42,098 nt of DNA, from NCBI GenBank assembly GCA_039908535.1, contig JAMOAW010000055.1, positions 1-42,098 of the forward strand. Direction: 5' to 3'. Shown piece after piece: positions 1 to 8,650 of this stretch. The position numbers and the translations under genes were made by a program. The DNA comes from JAMOAW01 sp039908535. Its GTDB lineage: Bacteria > Pseudomonadota > Magnetococcia > Magnetococcales > JADFZT01. Every line of letters begins with the position of its first letter. The stretch's first letter is position 1. Below the pieces are notes generated by a model that searched no databases, was not told the DNA's origin, and saw only the letters and a program-made list of their open reading frames with translations.

Positions 1-390
1 ACGCCAAAAATGTTGCAGGCGCGCTTGCAGAAGATTATGGATGAATATGTGGCGGGTGTGAGCACCATGTATACCACCAATGTGACCATGATGGAAATTG
101 CGGTGAAGAAAATTCATGAGCTCAAGATTGACTCCGAGAAGATGATGGCCAGAGATCTGCATGAGTTGATGCGGGCTTGGGAAAATTATCATCGGATTTT
201 GGCTGGTGAAGCCCATCTTCGTCACATGTTGTTCCGTAAAGAGACCCGTTATCCTGGGTTCTACTATAATATGGATTATAATTTTGTCGATGAAGTAAAC
301 TGGAAATGTTTTGTCAACAGCCGGATTGATCCAAAAACCGGTGAGTGGTCGGTGTTTAAGCGGGAGCATAAGGATTTACTGCCCAAGTAA
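1..390 (+). CDS. aprA: Adenylylsulfate (APS) reductase alpha subunit, C-terminal part
   Basis: The window opens inside this gene: the frame is open from base 1 and ends with TAA at 388-390, so only the last ~129 residues are present. The tail contains the strings TRYPGFYYNMDYNFVDE and WKCFVNSRIDPKTGEW and the ending KREHKDLLPK, which are characteristic of the C-terminal end of AprA. AprA is the FAD subunit of cytoplasmic dissimilatory APS reductase. In sulfur oxidisers it runs in reverse, turning sulfite plus AMP into APS, with AprB as the iron-sulfur partner. aprB would be expected upstream, outside the window. A strong hairpin follows the stop codon. The identification is from remembered family sequence and is confident despite the truncation. 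Confidence 0.9.
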   Translation, partial: TPKMLQARLQKIMDEYVAGVSTMYTTNVTMMEIAVKKIHELKIDSEKMMARDLHELMRAWENYHRILAGEAHLRHMLFRKETRYPGFYYNMDYNFVDEVNWKCFVNSRIDPKTGEWSVFKREHKDLLPK

Positions 391-421
391 ATTTTCTGTT
401 GATTTCCGAAGGTAGTTTTCT

Positions 422-464
422 CTGGGTCGAGGCAGAAAAAATGCCTCGACCCAGACGCATTTTT
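422..464 (+). terminator. Rho-independent terminator after aprA
   Basis: A perfect 13-bp stem (CTGGGTCGAGGCA at 422-434 with its complement at 442-454) closes a 7-nt A-rich loop and is followed within a few bases by a T-run near 460-464. It lies 32 bp after the aprA stop, so it probably ends the apr transcript. Confidence 0.75.
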
Positions 465-497
465 GCAAGAGCGTTCCCTGAGTTTTATTTTTGTTTT

Positions 498-658
498 ATG
501 TATCGGAAAAATAATAATCAAGACCTTGGGAGGCGGAGAAACCTCCTCCAGCCCCCACACCCTTTTTTTCTAATTATTAAAAAAAAGAGGGGGTCTGGGG
601 GATTCATCCCCCAGGGGCTTGTTTTTAATTTTTTTTTTGCCCGCAGGGCATCATGTTT
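498..658 (+). repeat. Family-1 multi-hairpin intergenic repeat, copy 1
   Basis: First copy of a ~160-bp repeat. It starts with ATGTATCGGAAAAATA, continues through an ATCAAGACCTTGGG segment, and ends with GCCCGCAGGGCATCATGTT. Four inverted repeats are recognisable in the family: a G/C-rich stem of the type GGGGCGGAGAACCGCCCC, a pyrimidine/purine stem (CCCTTTTTT facing AAAAAAGAGGGGG), a CTGGGGGATTCATCCCCCAG stem, and a short GCCCGCAGGGC stem. In this copy the first stem has diverged (GGGAGGCGG/CCTCC). It fills the gap between aprA and the next gene and can be mistranslated as an N-terminal extension of that gene. Confidence 0.85.
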
Positions 659-680
659 AAATTATATTGGAGTTGTTGCG

Positions 681-1574
681 ATGGCTGACCAGGATCAGGA
701 AAAAGACAAAATAAAGGTGCAGATGTTGGATGAAGAGATGCGCGATATTCCAAGGGAGATCCGGGATGTTTTGGAACCGGTTCAACTGAAGGGCAAGGAT
801 TGTTTTCGGTTTCGTTGTTATCCTGGGATCTCCTGTTTTAATGTCTGTTGTTGTAATATTGATATTGTTTTGACTCCTTATGATATTTTGCGTTTGCGTC
901 GTCGATTAAATTTAACATCTGAGGAATTTTTGTACGAATATGCCACGCCCAGTCAGTTGCAAAAGGGGCAGTTGCCAGTTGCCATGATGCGGATGCATGA
1001 AGAGACGGGGCGTTGTCCTTTTGTGACCGATGCGGGATGTCGGGTCTATTCGGATCGACCCGTGACTTGTCGATATTATCCAATTGGTTTGGCGTTGATG
1101 CACAAACCGCAGCAGGCTGAATCTGAAGAGTTTTATTTCTTAATCAAAGAGGGGTTTTGTACGGGTCATGCGGAATCTAAGGTTTGGAGTGTTGATGAGT
1201 GGCGTCGGGATCAGGGCAGCGATGGTTATGATGTGCAAAATCGCGGTTGGATGGAGGTGATCCTCAAACGGCGTTCGGCTGGGGATATGACGCAGACTGC
1301 TCTACCAGTTTCTGAATTTTTTTATATGGCCACCACCAATCCAGAGGCGTTTCGGCGATTTGTGTTTGATTCCTCTTTTATGAAACGTTATGAAGTAGAT
1401 AGCCAAACCGAGGCTTTAATTCGTGACAATGACGAAGCCATGATAGATTTTGCTTTTAGCTGGCTTAAAAGTGTTTTGTTTGGAGATAAGATTATTCAAG
1501 TCCGTGCGGATGCGTGGCAAGAGTTACAAAAGCGCAAGACCAAACGAAAGGCCTCAGAAGAAGAGAAGAAATGA
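681..1574 (+). CDS. YkgJ-family cysteine-cluster (Zn/Fe-chelating) protein
   Basis: About 297 residues. Near the N-terminus is the cysteine-rich segment CYPGISCFNVCCCNIDI, followed by GRCPFVTDAGCRVYSDRP and TCRYYPIG. This is the CxxxCC...CPF...C.VY..RP..CR.YP pattern of the YkgJ/PF03692 putative metal-binding family; the biochemical role of the family is unclear. The ATG at 681 is preferred: the frame is open much further upstream, but that extension (from 399) only translates the repeat at 498-658. The last bases overlap the NUDIX start as ATGA, so the two genes are probably translationally coupled. The C-terminus is very Lys/Glu/Arg-rich. Function not assigned; family assignment is good. 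Confidence 0.8.
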   Translation: MADQDQEKDKIKVQMLDEEMRDIPREIRDVLEPVQLKGKDCFRFRCYPGISCFNVCCCNIDIVLTPYDILRLRRRLNLTSEEFLYEYATPSQLQKGQLPVAMMRMHEETGRCPFVTDAGCRVYSDRPVTCRYYPIGLALMHKPQQAESEEFYFLIKEGFCTGHAESKVWSVDEWRRDQGSDGYDVQNRGWMEVILKRRSAGDMTQTALPVSEFFYMATTNPEAFRRFVFDSSFMKRYEVDSQTEALIRDNDEAMIDFAFSWLKSVLFGDKIIQVRADAWQELQKRKTKRKASEEEKK

Positions 1575-2029
1575 TTGTTGTTCGTCCGTCAGGAGTTCTC
1601 GTTTGTGATCAAAAATTATTGGTGATGCGGTACCAGTATGGGGGGCGGGATCGTTTTAATTTGCCGGGCGGCAATTTAGAATCCAACGAGGATATTCGTT
1701 CCTGTTTATTTCGTGAGTTTAACGAAGAACTTGGTTTAAAGGTTGTTTCTGAAGATTTGTTAGCGGCGGTGGAAACTTTTATAGGTGATCGTTATGTTTT
1801 GCATTTGGTATTTCCGATTCGTTCGTATACAGGTCAACCCTGTTTAAATCCGCAGTATACCAAGGCGTTGGAGCTGTTATGGTTAACTTCGAAGGAGTTG
1901 GAAGAGGCCCCTTTGTATCCAGCTATTGGCATTGGATTGGCTCGTTGGATGGAAAAGGGGGTTTTAGGTGGCGGGGTTTTTCGTGGTCGTATTTCTCAGC
2001 CTTGGTTTGATAATAAACCAACACTATAA
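1571..2029 (+). CDS. NUDIX hydrolase
   Basis: 152 residues with a complete Nudix box: G-x5-E-x7-REFNEELGL, within the run that begins GGNLESNEDIRSC. NUDIX enzymes cleave nucleoside diphosphates linked to another group (X) using Mg2+ held by the box glutamates. The substrate cannot be told from the sequence. The ATG at 1571 overlaps the previous stop (ATGA). A longer frame from 1514 lies entirely inside the upstream gene and is rejected as the start. The stop is followed after 5 bp by another family-1 repeat, which separates this gene from the glycosyltransferase downstream. Confidence 0.85.
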   Translation: MIVVRPSGVLVCDQKLLVMRYQYGGRDRFNLPGGNLESNEDIRSCLFREFNEELGLKVVSEDLLAAVETFIGDRYVLHLVFPIRSYTGQPCLNPQYTKALELLWLTSKELEEAPLYPAIGIGLARWMEKGVLGGGVFRGRISQPWFDNKPTL

Positions 2030-2034
2030 AATTT

Positions 2035-2194
2035 ATGTATCGAAAAAATATAAATCAAGACCTTGGGGGGCGGAGAACCGCCCCCCAATCCCCCCCACCC
2101 TTTTCTTTTAATTCTTAAAAAAAAAGAGGGGGGCTGGGGGATTCATCCCCAGGGTTTGGCCTTTGATTTTTTTTTGCCCGCAGGGCATCCTGTT
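2035..2194 (+). repeat. Family-1 repeat, copy 2
   Basis: Near-canonical copy: ATGTATCGAAAAAATA, then the perfect stem GGGGGGCGGAGAACCGCCCCCC, the T-run/A-run stem, a GGGGGATTCATCCCC stem and the terminal CCCGCAGGGCATCCTG. It lies only 5 bp after the NUDIX stop and 36 bp before the glycosyltransferase ATG. Confidence 0.9.
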
Positions 2195-2230
2195 TTAAAG
2201 GGGCATATTGAATCATTTTGGATTTTTTCT

Positions 2231-3469
2231 ATGTTAAATTGGCATATTCTTCATGTGTTGGATCACTCTCTGCCTTTGCAGAGTGGCTACGCCTTTCGCA
2301 CGCTGGCACTATTGCGTCAACAAGAAAAAATGGGCTGGAAAGTGACCTGTGTGACGGGTCAAAAACATCTTTCTATCCATGAAGAATTGGCCATTATTGA
2401 GGGATTTAAATTTTATCGTACCCAACAACAGAGCAAATGGATTCATCTATTACCTCTCATTGGACAATTAGGAACCATCTTTGCATTAGCAAGAAGAATT
2501 ATAGCCGTTGCTAAAGCCGTTCAACCGGATGTGATCCATGCCCACTCTCCGGCTCTGAATGGCCTTGCGGCCTTGTGGGCGGGTAAACGTCTTGGCCTTC
2601 CTGTTGTTTATGAGGTGCGCGCTTTTTGGGAGGATGCGGCTGTGAGCCATGGGACCAGTCGAGAATGGGGGCTGCGCTATCGTTTAAGTAGGGCATTGGA
2701 GAGTTATGTTTTTCGGCATGTCCAGGCCATTACCGTCATCTGCGAAGGGTTACGACAAGAAATTGTCGCACGAGGTATTTCGAAACAGCATATTACAATT
2801 ATTCCCAATGCCGTAGATATTCAGCAATTTTCCAGGTCTGATGTTCCTTCAGAAATATTGGTCGATCAACTTGGCGTGCGTCGACGTATTGTTTTGGGGT
2901 TTGCGGGTTCTTTTTATGAATATGAAGGGTTACATCTTTTGATTCAAGCTTTGCCAAAAATACGATCCCAACGGCCAGAAGTGGTTTTGCTACTGGTTGG
3001 GGGGGGGCCTTTTTTGGCAAAATTACAATATTTAGTGCAAACATTGGGTTTAGAAGAGTCGGTTTTGTTCGTCGGTAGAATTCCACAAAATAAAATACCT
3101 GACTATTATGCCCTAATGGATCTTTTGGTCTATCCAAGGCTGAATATACGTCTGACTCATTTAGTTACACCATTAAAACCTTTAGAAGCCATGGCCAGCG
3201 GAACTTTGGTCTTGGCCTCCGATGTTGGGGGGCATAAAGAGTTGATTAAAAATGGTTTCAATGGTTATTTGTTTCAGGCAGAAAATGTGGACCATTTGGT
3301 CCAAACCATTTTACAGATACTATCCAATAAAAATTCTTGGGAATTGGTCCGTGATAACGCTTTGAGATACGTTCGTAATGAGCGTAATTGGGAGACGAGC
3401 GTTGCCAACTATCGGAATACATATTCATGTTGTCAACCTTTTGCACATAATAATCGTGGCGAGTCATGA
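2231..3469 (+). CDS. Exosortase A-associated glycosyltransferase (GT4-like, TIGR04063 type)
   Basis: 412 residues from ATG 2231. The N-terminus (ILHVLDHSLPLQSGYAFRT) and the late segment LVTPLKPLEAMASGT..LASDVGGHKELI are hallmarks of the glycosyltransferases that sit in exosortase A/PEP-CTERM polysaccharide loci. The GT4 donor-site pattern is present (FAGSFYEYEGLHLLIQA and VGGGP). It probably adds a sugar to a lipid-linked exopolysaccharide or glycan at the inner face of the membrane. The longer frame from 2063 is repeat-derived and rejected. The stop overlaps the next ATG (ATGA), so it is coupled to the ligase-like gene. No exosortase or PEP-CTERM protein is visible in the window. Confidence 0.82.
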   Translation: MLNWHILHVLDHSLPLQSGYAFRTLALLRQQEKMGWKVTCVTGQKHLSIHEELAIIEGFKFYRTQQQSKWIHLLPLIGQLGTIFALARRIIAVAKAVQPDVIHAHSPALNGLAALWAGKRLGLPVVYEVRAFWEDAAVSHGTSREWGLRYRLSRALESYVFRHVQAITVICEGLRQEIVARGISKQHITIIPNAVDIQQFSRSDVPSEILVDQLGVRRRIVLGFAGSFYEYEGLHLLIQALPKIRSQRPEVVLLLVGGGPFLAKLQYLVQTLGLEESVLFVGRIPQNKIPDYYALMDLLVYPRLNIRLTHLVTPLKPLEAMASGTLVLASDVGGHKELIKNGFNGYLFQAENVDHLVQTILQILSNKNSWELVRDNALRYVRNERNWETSVANYRNTYSCCQPFAHNNRGES

Positions 3470-4806
3470 GAGATCTATTCCTACTTCTTTTTGTATTAGG
3501 AATGGTCCCGGTAACTTTTGTAAGGCCACAACTAGGATTGATGATTTGGGCCTGGATCAGTTATATGAATCCTCATCGACTTACTTGGAGTTATGCCTAT
3601 GATTTTCGTTTTAATTATTTGATCGCTATAGCTACTTTACTTGGCATTCTGTTAAATAAAAATATTCGAATAAAAATATTATTGACCCCTATTACCTTTT
3701 TTTGGGGAATGTTTATTCTTTGGACTTTTTTTACCTACCAATTTGCTATAAATCCTAACGCTGCCTACCTAGAAATGCTTCGTTTTTATAAAATTCAAGT
3801 GATGATAGTTGTCACTTTTATACTTATAAACGATAAAATATGGATCAATAGGTTGGTGACAGTCATTGTATTGTCGATTGGATTTTGGGGGGTTAAAGGA
3901 GGGTTGTTTACGATTATACATGGTGGGATAAATCGTGTATACGGTCCCATGTATAGTTTTATTGAGGACAACAACTCTCTGGCACTCGCCGTTGTCATGA
4001 CAATTCCTTACATGGGCTATCTGTACCGATTCTCCACAAAATGGTTTGTTCGTCTTGGCTGGTTATCACTTATAATTGTTTGTTTTGCTTCTGTTCTTGG
4101 ATCATATTCTCGTGGTGGTTTGGTCGGGGCGATTATTTTGACTATCTCTTTTTGGCAAAAAAGTCCAAGAAAAATTCTTGTAGGTTTTGCTTTTTTGCTA
4201 GGAATGTACAATTTTTATATTTTTATGCCTGCGCATTGGCATGAACGCATGGATGCCCTATTCATGCATGATGATCAGGTTTTGGAAGACGCTTCTGTGA
4301 GCGGTCGTTTTGTCGCTTGGAATTTTGCTTTAGCCGTGGTCAAGGAGCGTCCATTTGTTGGAGGTGGATTTCATGCTTTTTCATCTTATAGCTTTAGTAT
4401 TTATGCGCCTGGAGAAAATTTACATGATGCCCACAGCATCTATTTTGAAATTATAGCTGAGCAAGGTTGGGTTGGTTTTGTTCTTTATATATGTATGTAC
4501 TTATTGACTTATCTGAAAGGAATGACCATTCGTATCTCTTGTCGTGGACATCCTGACTTGAAATGGGCCGCTGATTTAGGATCTATGATTCAGGTCTCAC
4601 TTCTTGGTTATGCCACATGTGGAATTTTTTTAGGCATGGCCTATTTTGACCTGCCGTATCATTTTTTATCGATTATGGTGATTCTTGGAGAAGTTGTAAA
4701 AAATGAAATAAAAAATAAAAACATTGGGGGGCGCAGAACTGTCCCCAAAATCTCTTCATCTTTGTTTTTTAATTCTGAACATAATGCCCTGCGGGCAAAA
4801 GATTAA
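3466..4806 (+). CDS. Putative O-glycosylation ligase / O-antigen-ligase-like membrane protein (TIGR03097 type)
   Basis: 446 residues, strongly hydrophobic, about ten predicted membrane segments. The start MRDLFLLLFVLGMVPVTF..RPQLG.MIWAWISYMNPHRLTW is typical of the exosortase A-associated Wzy/WaaL-like ligases. A periplasmic loop contains SGRFVAWNFALAV and GGGFHAFS, then HDAHSIYFEIIAEQGWVGF, the usual Wzy_C-type arrangement. It should transfer or polymerise glycan at the periplasmic side. The start overlaps the upstream glycosyltransferase stop. Oddity: roughly the last 30 residues (from NKNIGGRRTVPK to the stop) are translated from a degraded family-1 repeat, so the native C-terminus was probably replaced or extended by repeat insertion. 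Confidence 0.8.
   Translation: MRDLFLLLFVLGMVPVTFVRPQLGLMIWAWISYMNPHRLTWSYAYDFRFNYLIAIATLLGILLNKNIRIKILLTPITFFWGMFILWTFFTYQFAINPNAAYLEMLRFYKIQVMIVVTFILINDKIWINRLVTVIVLSIGFWGVKGGLFTIIHGGINRVYGPMYSFIEDNNSLALAVVMTIPYMGYLYRFSTKWFVRLGWLSLIIVCFASVLGSYSRGGLVGAIILTISFWQKSPRKILVGFAFLLGMYNFYIFMPAHWHERMDALFMHDDQVLEDASVSGRFVAWNFALAVVKERPFVGGGFHAFSSYSFSIYAPGENLHDAHSIYFEIIAEQGWVGFVLYICMYLLTYLKGMTIRISCRGHPDLKWAADLGSMIQVSLLGYATCGIFLGMAYFDLPYHFLSIMVILGEVVKNEIKNKNIGGRRTVPKISSSLFFNSEHNALRAKD
4706..4775 (+). repeat. Degraded 5' half of a family-1 repeat inside the ligase gene end
   Basis: AAAAATAAAAACATTGGGG, then GGCGCAGAACTGTCCCC and TTTGTTTTTTAATTCT, correspond to the first half of the family-1 unit in + orientation with several substitutions. 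It is translated as part of the upstream protein's tail and runs head-on into the next, inverted copy. Confidence 0.6.
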
Positions 4807-4935
4807 CATCAAAAACCTGGGGGATGAATCTTCCAGACCCCCTCTTTTTTTTTAAGGATTAAAAGAAAAGGGTGGGGGGGATTGGGGGGCGGTTCTCCGC
4901 CCCCCAAGGTCTTGATTTTTATTTTTCCGATACAT
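4778..4935 (-). repeat. Family-1 repeat, inverted copy
   Basis: Reverse-complement copy: AACATAATGCCCTGCGGGC at the left, then CCTGGGGGATGAATCTTCC, the A/G-rich stem, GGGGGGCGGTTCTCCGCCCC, and CTTGATTTTTATTTTTCC running into GATACAT at the right. The ligase stop codon (4804-4806) lies inside it, and it ends 6 bp before the convergent DUF928 gene's stop. Confidence 0.88.
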
Positions 4936-4941
4936 TAAATT

Positions 4942-5649
4942 TTATGGAACAGTCAAACCAACCTGTTTAAGAAGGTTGGCCATTTTAGCAAGATGTTTTG
5001 TATTGTCTGTGTTGTTTTGAATCTGCTTTGTTAAAGAATAGACAGCATCGTACCAATATCCTTCTTTGGCATAAAAATCAGAGACATTTTGTGCAGCAGT
5101 GGCATTGAGTGTAGATTTAAGATGTTCTTCCATGGGGGCATGGCGAATGGCACCTCCTGAAAAGACTTTTACAGGGCGATTATCTTTTTCGGAGAGGTAT
5201 GTTACCGTCCATTTATAATCCATTTCAGGTTTTAGTTTAAAATTAAATTGAGCTAAATCCAGCGTTTGATATCCCGCTTTTTCGACGTTTATTGTGGTTT
5301 CAAAGATGGAATCGGAGTTGGCACTCTTTTCCTCTAATGGCGATATGGCCACTTTTAATTCAGCGGGAATGTTGATATACCAGACAAGAGTGGGTTGGTC
5401 TTGCGTGGAGAATCCAACATGATTGGGAACCAAGGCTTTTATTTTAGGTATTTTGGTATTGATACCCCGCACCCCACCTCCTAAACGGCCAGAGGGGGAG
5501 CCTCGAGCAGGGGGGGTATAAGCAATGAGATCTTCTTCGTTGTTTTGCAGATCTTCGGCTTGGGCTAAGGAGTATCCACCGAGGAATAAGGTTATAAGGA
5601 AAAAGAAAAAAATAAAACTTTTTATTGGGGGTGAGTTTGCGTGTGTCAT
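4942..5649 (-). CDS. DUF928 family exported protein
   Basis: 235 residues from ATG 5649; a GTG at 5694 would add 15 residues but is less likely. An N-terminal hydrophobic stretch (IFFFFLITLFLGGYSLAQA) looks like a signal peptide with cleavage after AQA. Next comes the DUF928 signature: YTPPARGSPSGRLGGGVRG, then ALVPNHVGFSTQDQPTLVWY and a beta-rich domain with YKWTV and VFSGGAIRH. The C-terminal ~50 residues look helical (AKEGYWYDAVYSLTKQI), as in other DUF928 proteins. Function is unknown. It is downstream of the CHASE2 phosphatase on the same strand, separated by a mobile repeat. In cyanobacteria, from memory, DUF928 and CHASE2 genes are often neighbours. Confidence 0.78.
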   Translation of the reverse strand: MTHANSPPIKSFIFFFFLITLFLGGYSLAQAEDLQNNEEDLIAYTPPARGSPSGRLGGGVRGINTKIPKIKALVPNHVGFSTQDQPTLVWYINIPAELKVAISPLEEKSANSDSIFETTINVEKAGYQTLDLAQFNFKLKPEMDYKWTVTYLSEKDNRPVKVFSGGAIRHAPMEEHLKSTLNATAAQNVSDFYAKEGYWYDAVYSLTKQIQNNTDNTKHLAKMANLLKQVGLTVP

Positions 5650-5731
5650 GAGCTGTCCATTATTAGCAAAAATGATACAAAAATTATAGGCCACATAGAA
5701 ATTTTAGCAAATTTACCTTTGTTTGTCAAAA

Positions 5732-5996
5732 AAAAATTGCAATCAAATAGATAAAATTGAATCTTATCTCGCGCATTGTGTGCTTATCGTCGCCTTCTGG
5801 CAAAAGATTAAAAGCAAAGGCAAGACCTTGGGGGGGTACACCCCCCAATCCCCCTGTTTGGTGGCATTAAAGTCAAAAGCAAAGTCAAAAGCAAAAGCAA
5901 AGTCAAAAGCAACACCTTGGAGGCTCTGCCTCCAAACCTCCGCCGGGGAGCGTGACGCTCCCCGGACCCCTCCAATAATACTTTATTGAATTGGTA
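5732..5996. mobile_element. Element B (MITE-like), diverged copy
   Basis: The segment matches 30119-30374 through most of its length: ATTGCAATCAAAT at the left, AAGACCTTGGGGGGGTACACC, the stem TTGGAGGCTCTGCCTCCAA, the stem CGGGGAGCGTGACGCTCCCCG, then CCAATAATACTTTATTGAA and TTGGTA at the right. The left terminal repeat is degraded. The right end touches the CHASE2 stop codon directly. It also carries a short (AAAGTCAAAAGC)-type tandem stretch around 5870-5915. Confidence 0.75.
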
Positions 5997-8408
5997 TTAC
6001 ACGATCTGAAAACCAATAACAGAAACATCATCACGGCGTTGTTCTACCCCCTGATATTCTAAAAGGGCCTGTTGGATATGCGTTTTTTGATCGGTTAGGG
6101 AGATCTCTTGTATGGACAATAAGAGCTCCTTAAAGCGATTTTTACCAAAAGCGCGGCGATTTGTGCCGCCGATTTGATCAATCAAGCCGTCGGTGGTGAG
6201 ATAATATTTGGATGGATAAGAGAATAAAATTTCGTGGGTATGATAAATTTGGGTGGCGGCAATTCCCCGGTAACCGATCCCTTTCTTGCTTCCTTTGATT
6301 TCGGTTATGTTACCATTTTCAAGGATATAAAGGTCGAATCTGGCTCCAGAATAGAACATTTTATCTTTACTGGAAGGAATATAGCAAAGACCAAGTTCGA
6401 TACCATCATCTGATTCTCCTGTCTCGGTATGTTGTCCGAGAGTTATTTGAATGATTTGATGCATACGCCCGATGAGAGCTGCAATATCCCCGGTTGGTAC
6501 ATCTCCTTTGGCGCGTCCAATGGCTCCGATGACAATTAAGGTCATAAAGGCACCAGGAACCCCGTGACCTGTGCAATCGCCAAGAATTAACAAAATGCCA
6601 TCCCCCCAATGATCACACCAATAAATATCCCCACCCACGGTGTCACGGGGATTCCAGAGGACGAAATACTCCTTACAAATTTGTTGAAGTATAGCGATAT
6701 CTGGAAGTACAGAGCGTTGAATACGACTGGCATAACGAATGCTGCTGGAGACGACTTCCAATGCCTCGTCTCGTTGCCGTTGTATGCGTTTGCGTTCAGA
6801 AATATCGCTAAATGAAATGACCGCTCCCACCCAATTGTTGCCTTTTTTAATTGGCGTGCTGCGGTATTCTATATCTATACATGAGCCATCTTGACGCCAA
6901 AAAATTTCATTTTCAATATGATAGGCTTTGCCATCGGCCATTGTTTTATGCCACCAGCAGGATTCTTGGGGATAAGGAGTGCCATTGGTATGCGTGTGGT
7001 GAAAATGTTCATGGGCGTTTTGGCCAAGCAAATTGTCAAGGGGATACCCCAACAAGAGAATGGCTTGGGTATTGGCAAAGGTAATATGTCCATTTAGATC
7101 AACCCCCAACACCCCTTCGCCCACCGATTCCAGTAGAAGCCGTACCCGCTCTTCGCTCTCTTTGATGCGTTGTGCAGCCTCTAATTGTATGCGTCTTAAA
7201 TAGGCAACGTGGGCGGTAATCAGGAGAAAAGAGGCGAGGAAACCAAGAATGGAGGGGAAGAATGGGAGCCACCAACCTTGATTGAGGGCAATAAAGCAGA
7301 TCAAACCAAGCAAAGATCCACCGCCCAGCATCGCCATTGGAAGTCTGACAAAAGAGCGTCCAGCATAGCCAGACCACAGACCAGCACCTCCTCCTAGCAA
7401 CGTCCAGATCCAAATCCAGCCAGCTTCCCAAAGATCGGAAATATGTCGTAATAGTGTCGATTCTCCCATACCCAAGCGCACCAGTTGACTGCTGGCCTGG
7501 GCATGAATGTTCATCCCAAAGGTGTAAGGCTGCACAGAATTGGCGGCACGGGAGTAAGGGGTAAGAAATTGATCTTTGATGCTATCGGCCGCTGTCCCTA
7601 AAATTACAATACGATTTTCAATGGCTTGGTGGGGAATGCGCCCAGAGAAGAGATCCTGAAGGGAATATCCAGTGCTCGGGGAGAAGGTGCTTCGATAATC
7701 AAGCAAAAATTGATATCCCCGGGCATCTAGGTTTACATAACTGCCATCATTGGCTTCAATGGGGGGAATAGTTGTGGCTCCCAATTGGAAAAACTCTGGA
7801 TTTTCTGCGCTTTTTTGGGCAGAAATACCATTTTTTTTCAGATAGCCTAAAGCCAAGCGTAAGGCAAAGGAGGTGACGGAGGTTGTGCCGTCATCCAAAA
7901 ATAACAGACCCCTGCGCACAACGCTGTCTGTATCGACAACTAGATCTGAAAAGGTGGCCCGATTGCTCTTTTCTAAAACGGGGGGAGGGGGTACTTTTTG
8001 ACCTTTGCTATCTTGAAATTTCATCACCGCAATCACACGGTTATTGCCTTTAAAAATGGCGGTCAATTTTTCATAACCGGGTGGACGTGGTTGTTCCCGG
8101 TATAGATCCAGACCAACCATAGATGGATTTTGATTGAGTATCTCCTGGAGCGCGTTGGCGATGATCTCATCACTCAATGGCCAACCAAATTGATTGATGT
8201 CTGACTCCTGAATGCCAATCAATAAAAATCTTTCGTCTAGATGATCGGCATCTGTTCGTAAACGCAAAAATTGGTCAAACCAATAGAGTTCTGATGGGAG
8301 CCAAATTTCGGAAAGGCGTGCCAACCAGATTCCAGTAAAGAGAGCTATACTGAGCAGCACACAGGTTAGTAGGGGATGCAATTGGCCTTGTGTTTTGGTC
8401 ATGATCAT
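5997..8408 (-). CDS. CHASE2-PAS-SpoIIE (PP2C-like) signalling phosphatase
   Basis: 803 residues. Order: an N-terminal membrane helix (~10-27); a periplasmic CHASE2 sensor domain (~35-310) with FLLIGIQESDINQFGWPLSD, VGLDLYREQPRPPG and NRIVILGTAADSIKDQFLTP; about three membrane helices (~335-405); a PAS domain (~420-545) starting ESEERVRLLLESVGEGVLGV; then a SpoIIE-type phosphatase (~575-803) with VGGDIYW, GDCTGHGVPGAF and DGIELGLC. SpoIIE-type enzymes dephosphorylate anti-anti-sigma (STAS) proteins. The metal-binding aspartates are visible. The partner STAS/kinase is not in the window. ATG 8408 and ATG 8402 are both possible starts, with a weak ribosome-binding site. It probably reports an envelope signal. 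Confidence 0.88.
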   Translation of the reverse strand: MIMTKTQGQLHPLLTCVLLSIALFTGIWLARLSEIWLPSELYWFDQFLRLRTDADHLDERFLLIGIQESDINQFGWPLSDEIIANALQEILNQNPSMVGLDLYREQPRPPGYEKLTAIFKGNNRVIAVMKFQDSKGQKVPPPPVLEKSNRATFSDLVVDTDSVVRRGLLFLDDGTTSVTSFALRLALGYLKKNGISAQKSAENPEFFQLGATTIPPIEANDGSYVNLDARGYQFLLDYRSTFSPSTGYSLQDLFSGRIPHQAIENRIVILGTAADSIKDQFLTPYSRAANSVQPYTFGMNIHAQASSQLVRLGMGESTLLRHISDLWEAGWIWIWTLLGGGAGLWSGYAGRSFVRLPMAMLGGGSLLGLICFIALNQGWWLPFFPSILGFLASFLLITAHVAYLRRIQLEAAQRIKESEERVRLLLESVGEGVLGVDLNGHITFANTQAILLLGYPLDNLLGQNAHEHFHHTHTNGTPYPQESCWWHKTMADGKAYHIENEIFWRQDGSCIDIEYRSTPIKKGNNWVGAVISFSDISERKRIQRQRDEALEVVSSSIRYASRIQRSVLPDIAILQQICKEYFVLWNPRDTVGGDIYWCDHWGDGILLILGDCTGHGVPGAFMTLIVIGAIGRAKGDVPTGDIAALIGRMHQIIQITLGQHTETGESDDGIELGLCYIPSSKDKMFYSGARFDLYILENGNITEIKGSKKGIGYRGIAATQIYHTHEILFSYPSKYYLTTDGLIDQIGGTNRRAFGKNRFKELLLSIQEISLTDQKTHIQQALLEYQGVEQRRDDVSVIGFQIV

Positions 8409-8650
8409 GAAATATCGTCCGAAAATGATTTTTTGAGGGCACGCCCTTTCGGGAGAAGCCGGAATACGTTTTTTTAGATTTTGTTCTGATGATACGATGG
8501 ATAGATGATTTTATCGATTTTTTTATGAAATAAAATTATCGTCCTTATCTGGTTAAATCAAGGAGGCGTATAGATTCCCATGCCAGGGATGCGAAAATCA
8601 TTATTAAAATAAATCTTGGGGTCGAAAAATTCTTCCATCAATCAATTGAT

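Noticed and set aside
399..680. N-terminal extension of the YkgJ-type protein
   Set aside because: The extra ~94 codons translate a terminator and a family-1 repeat; the ATG at 681 begins the recognisable protein.
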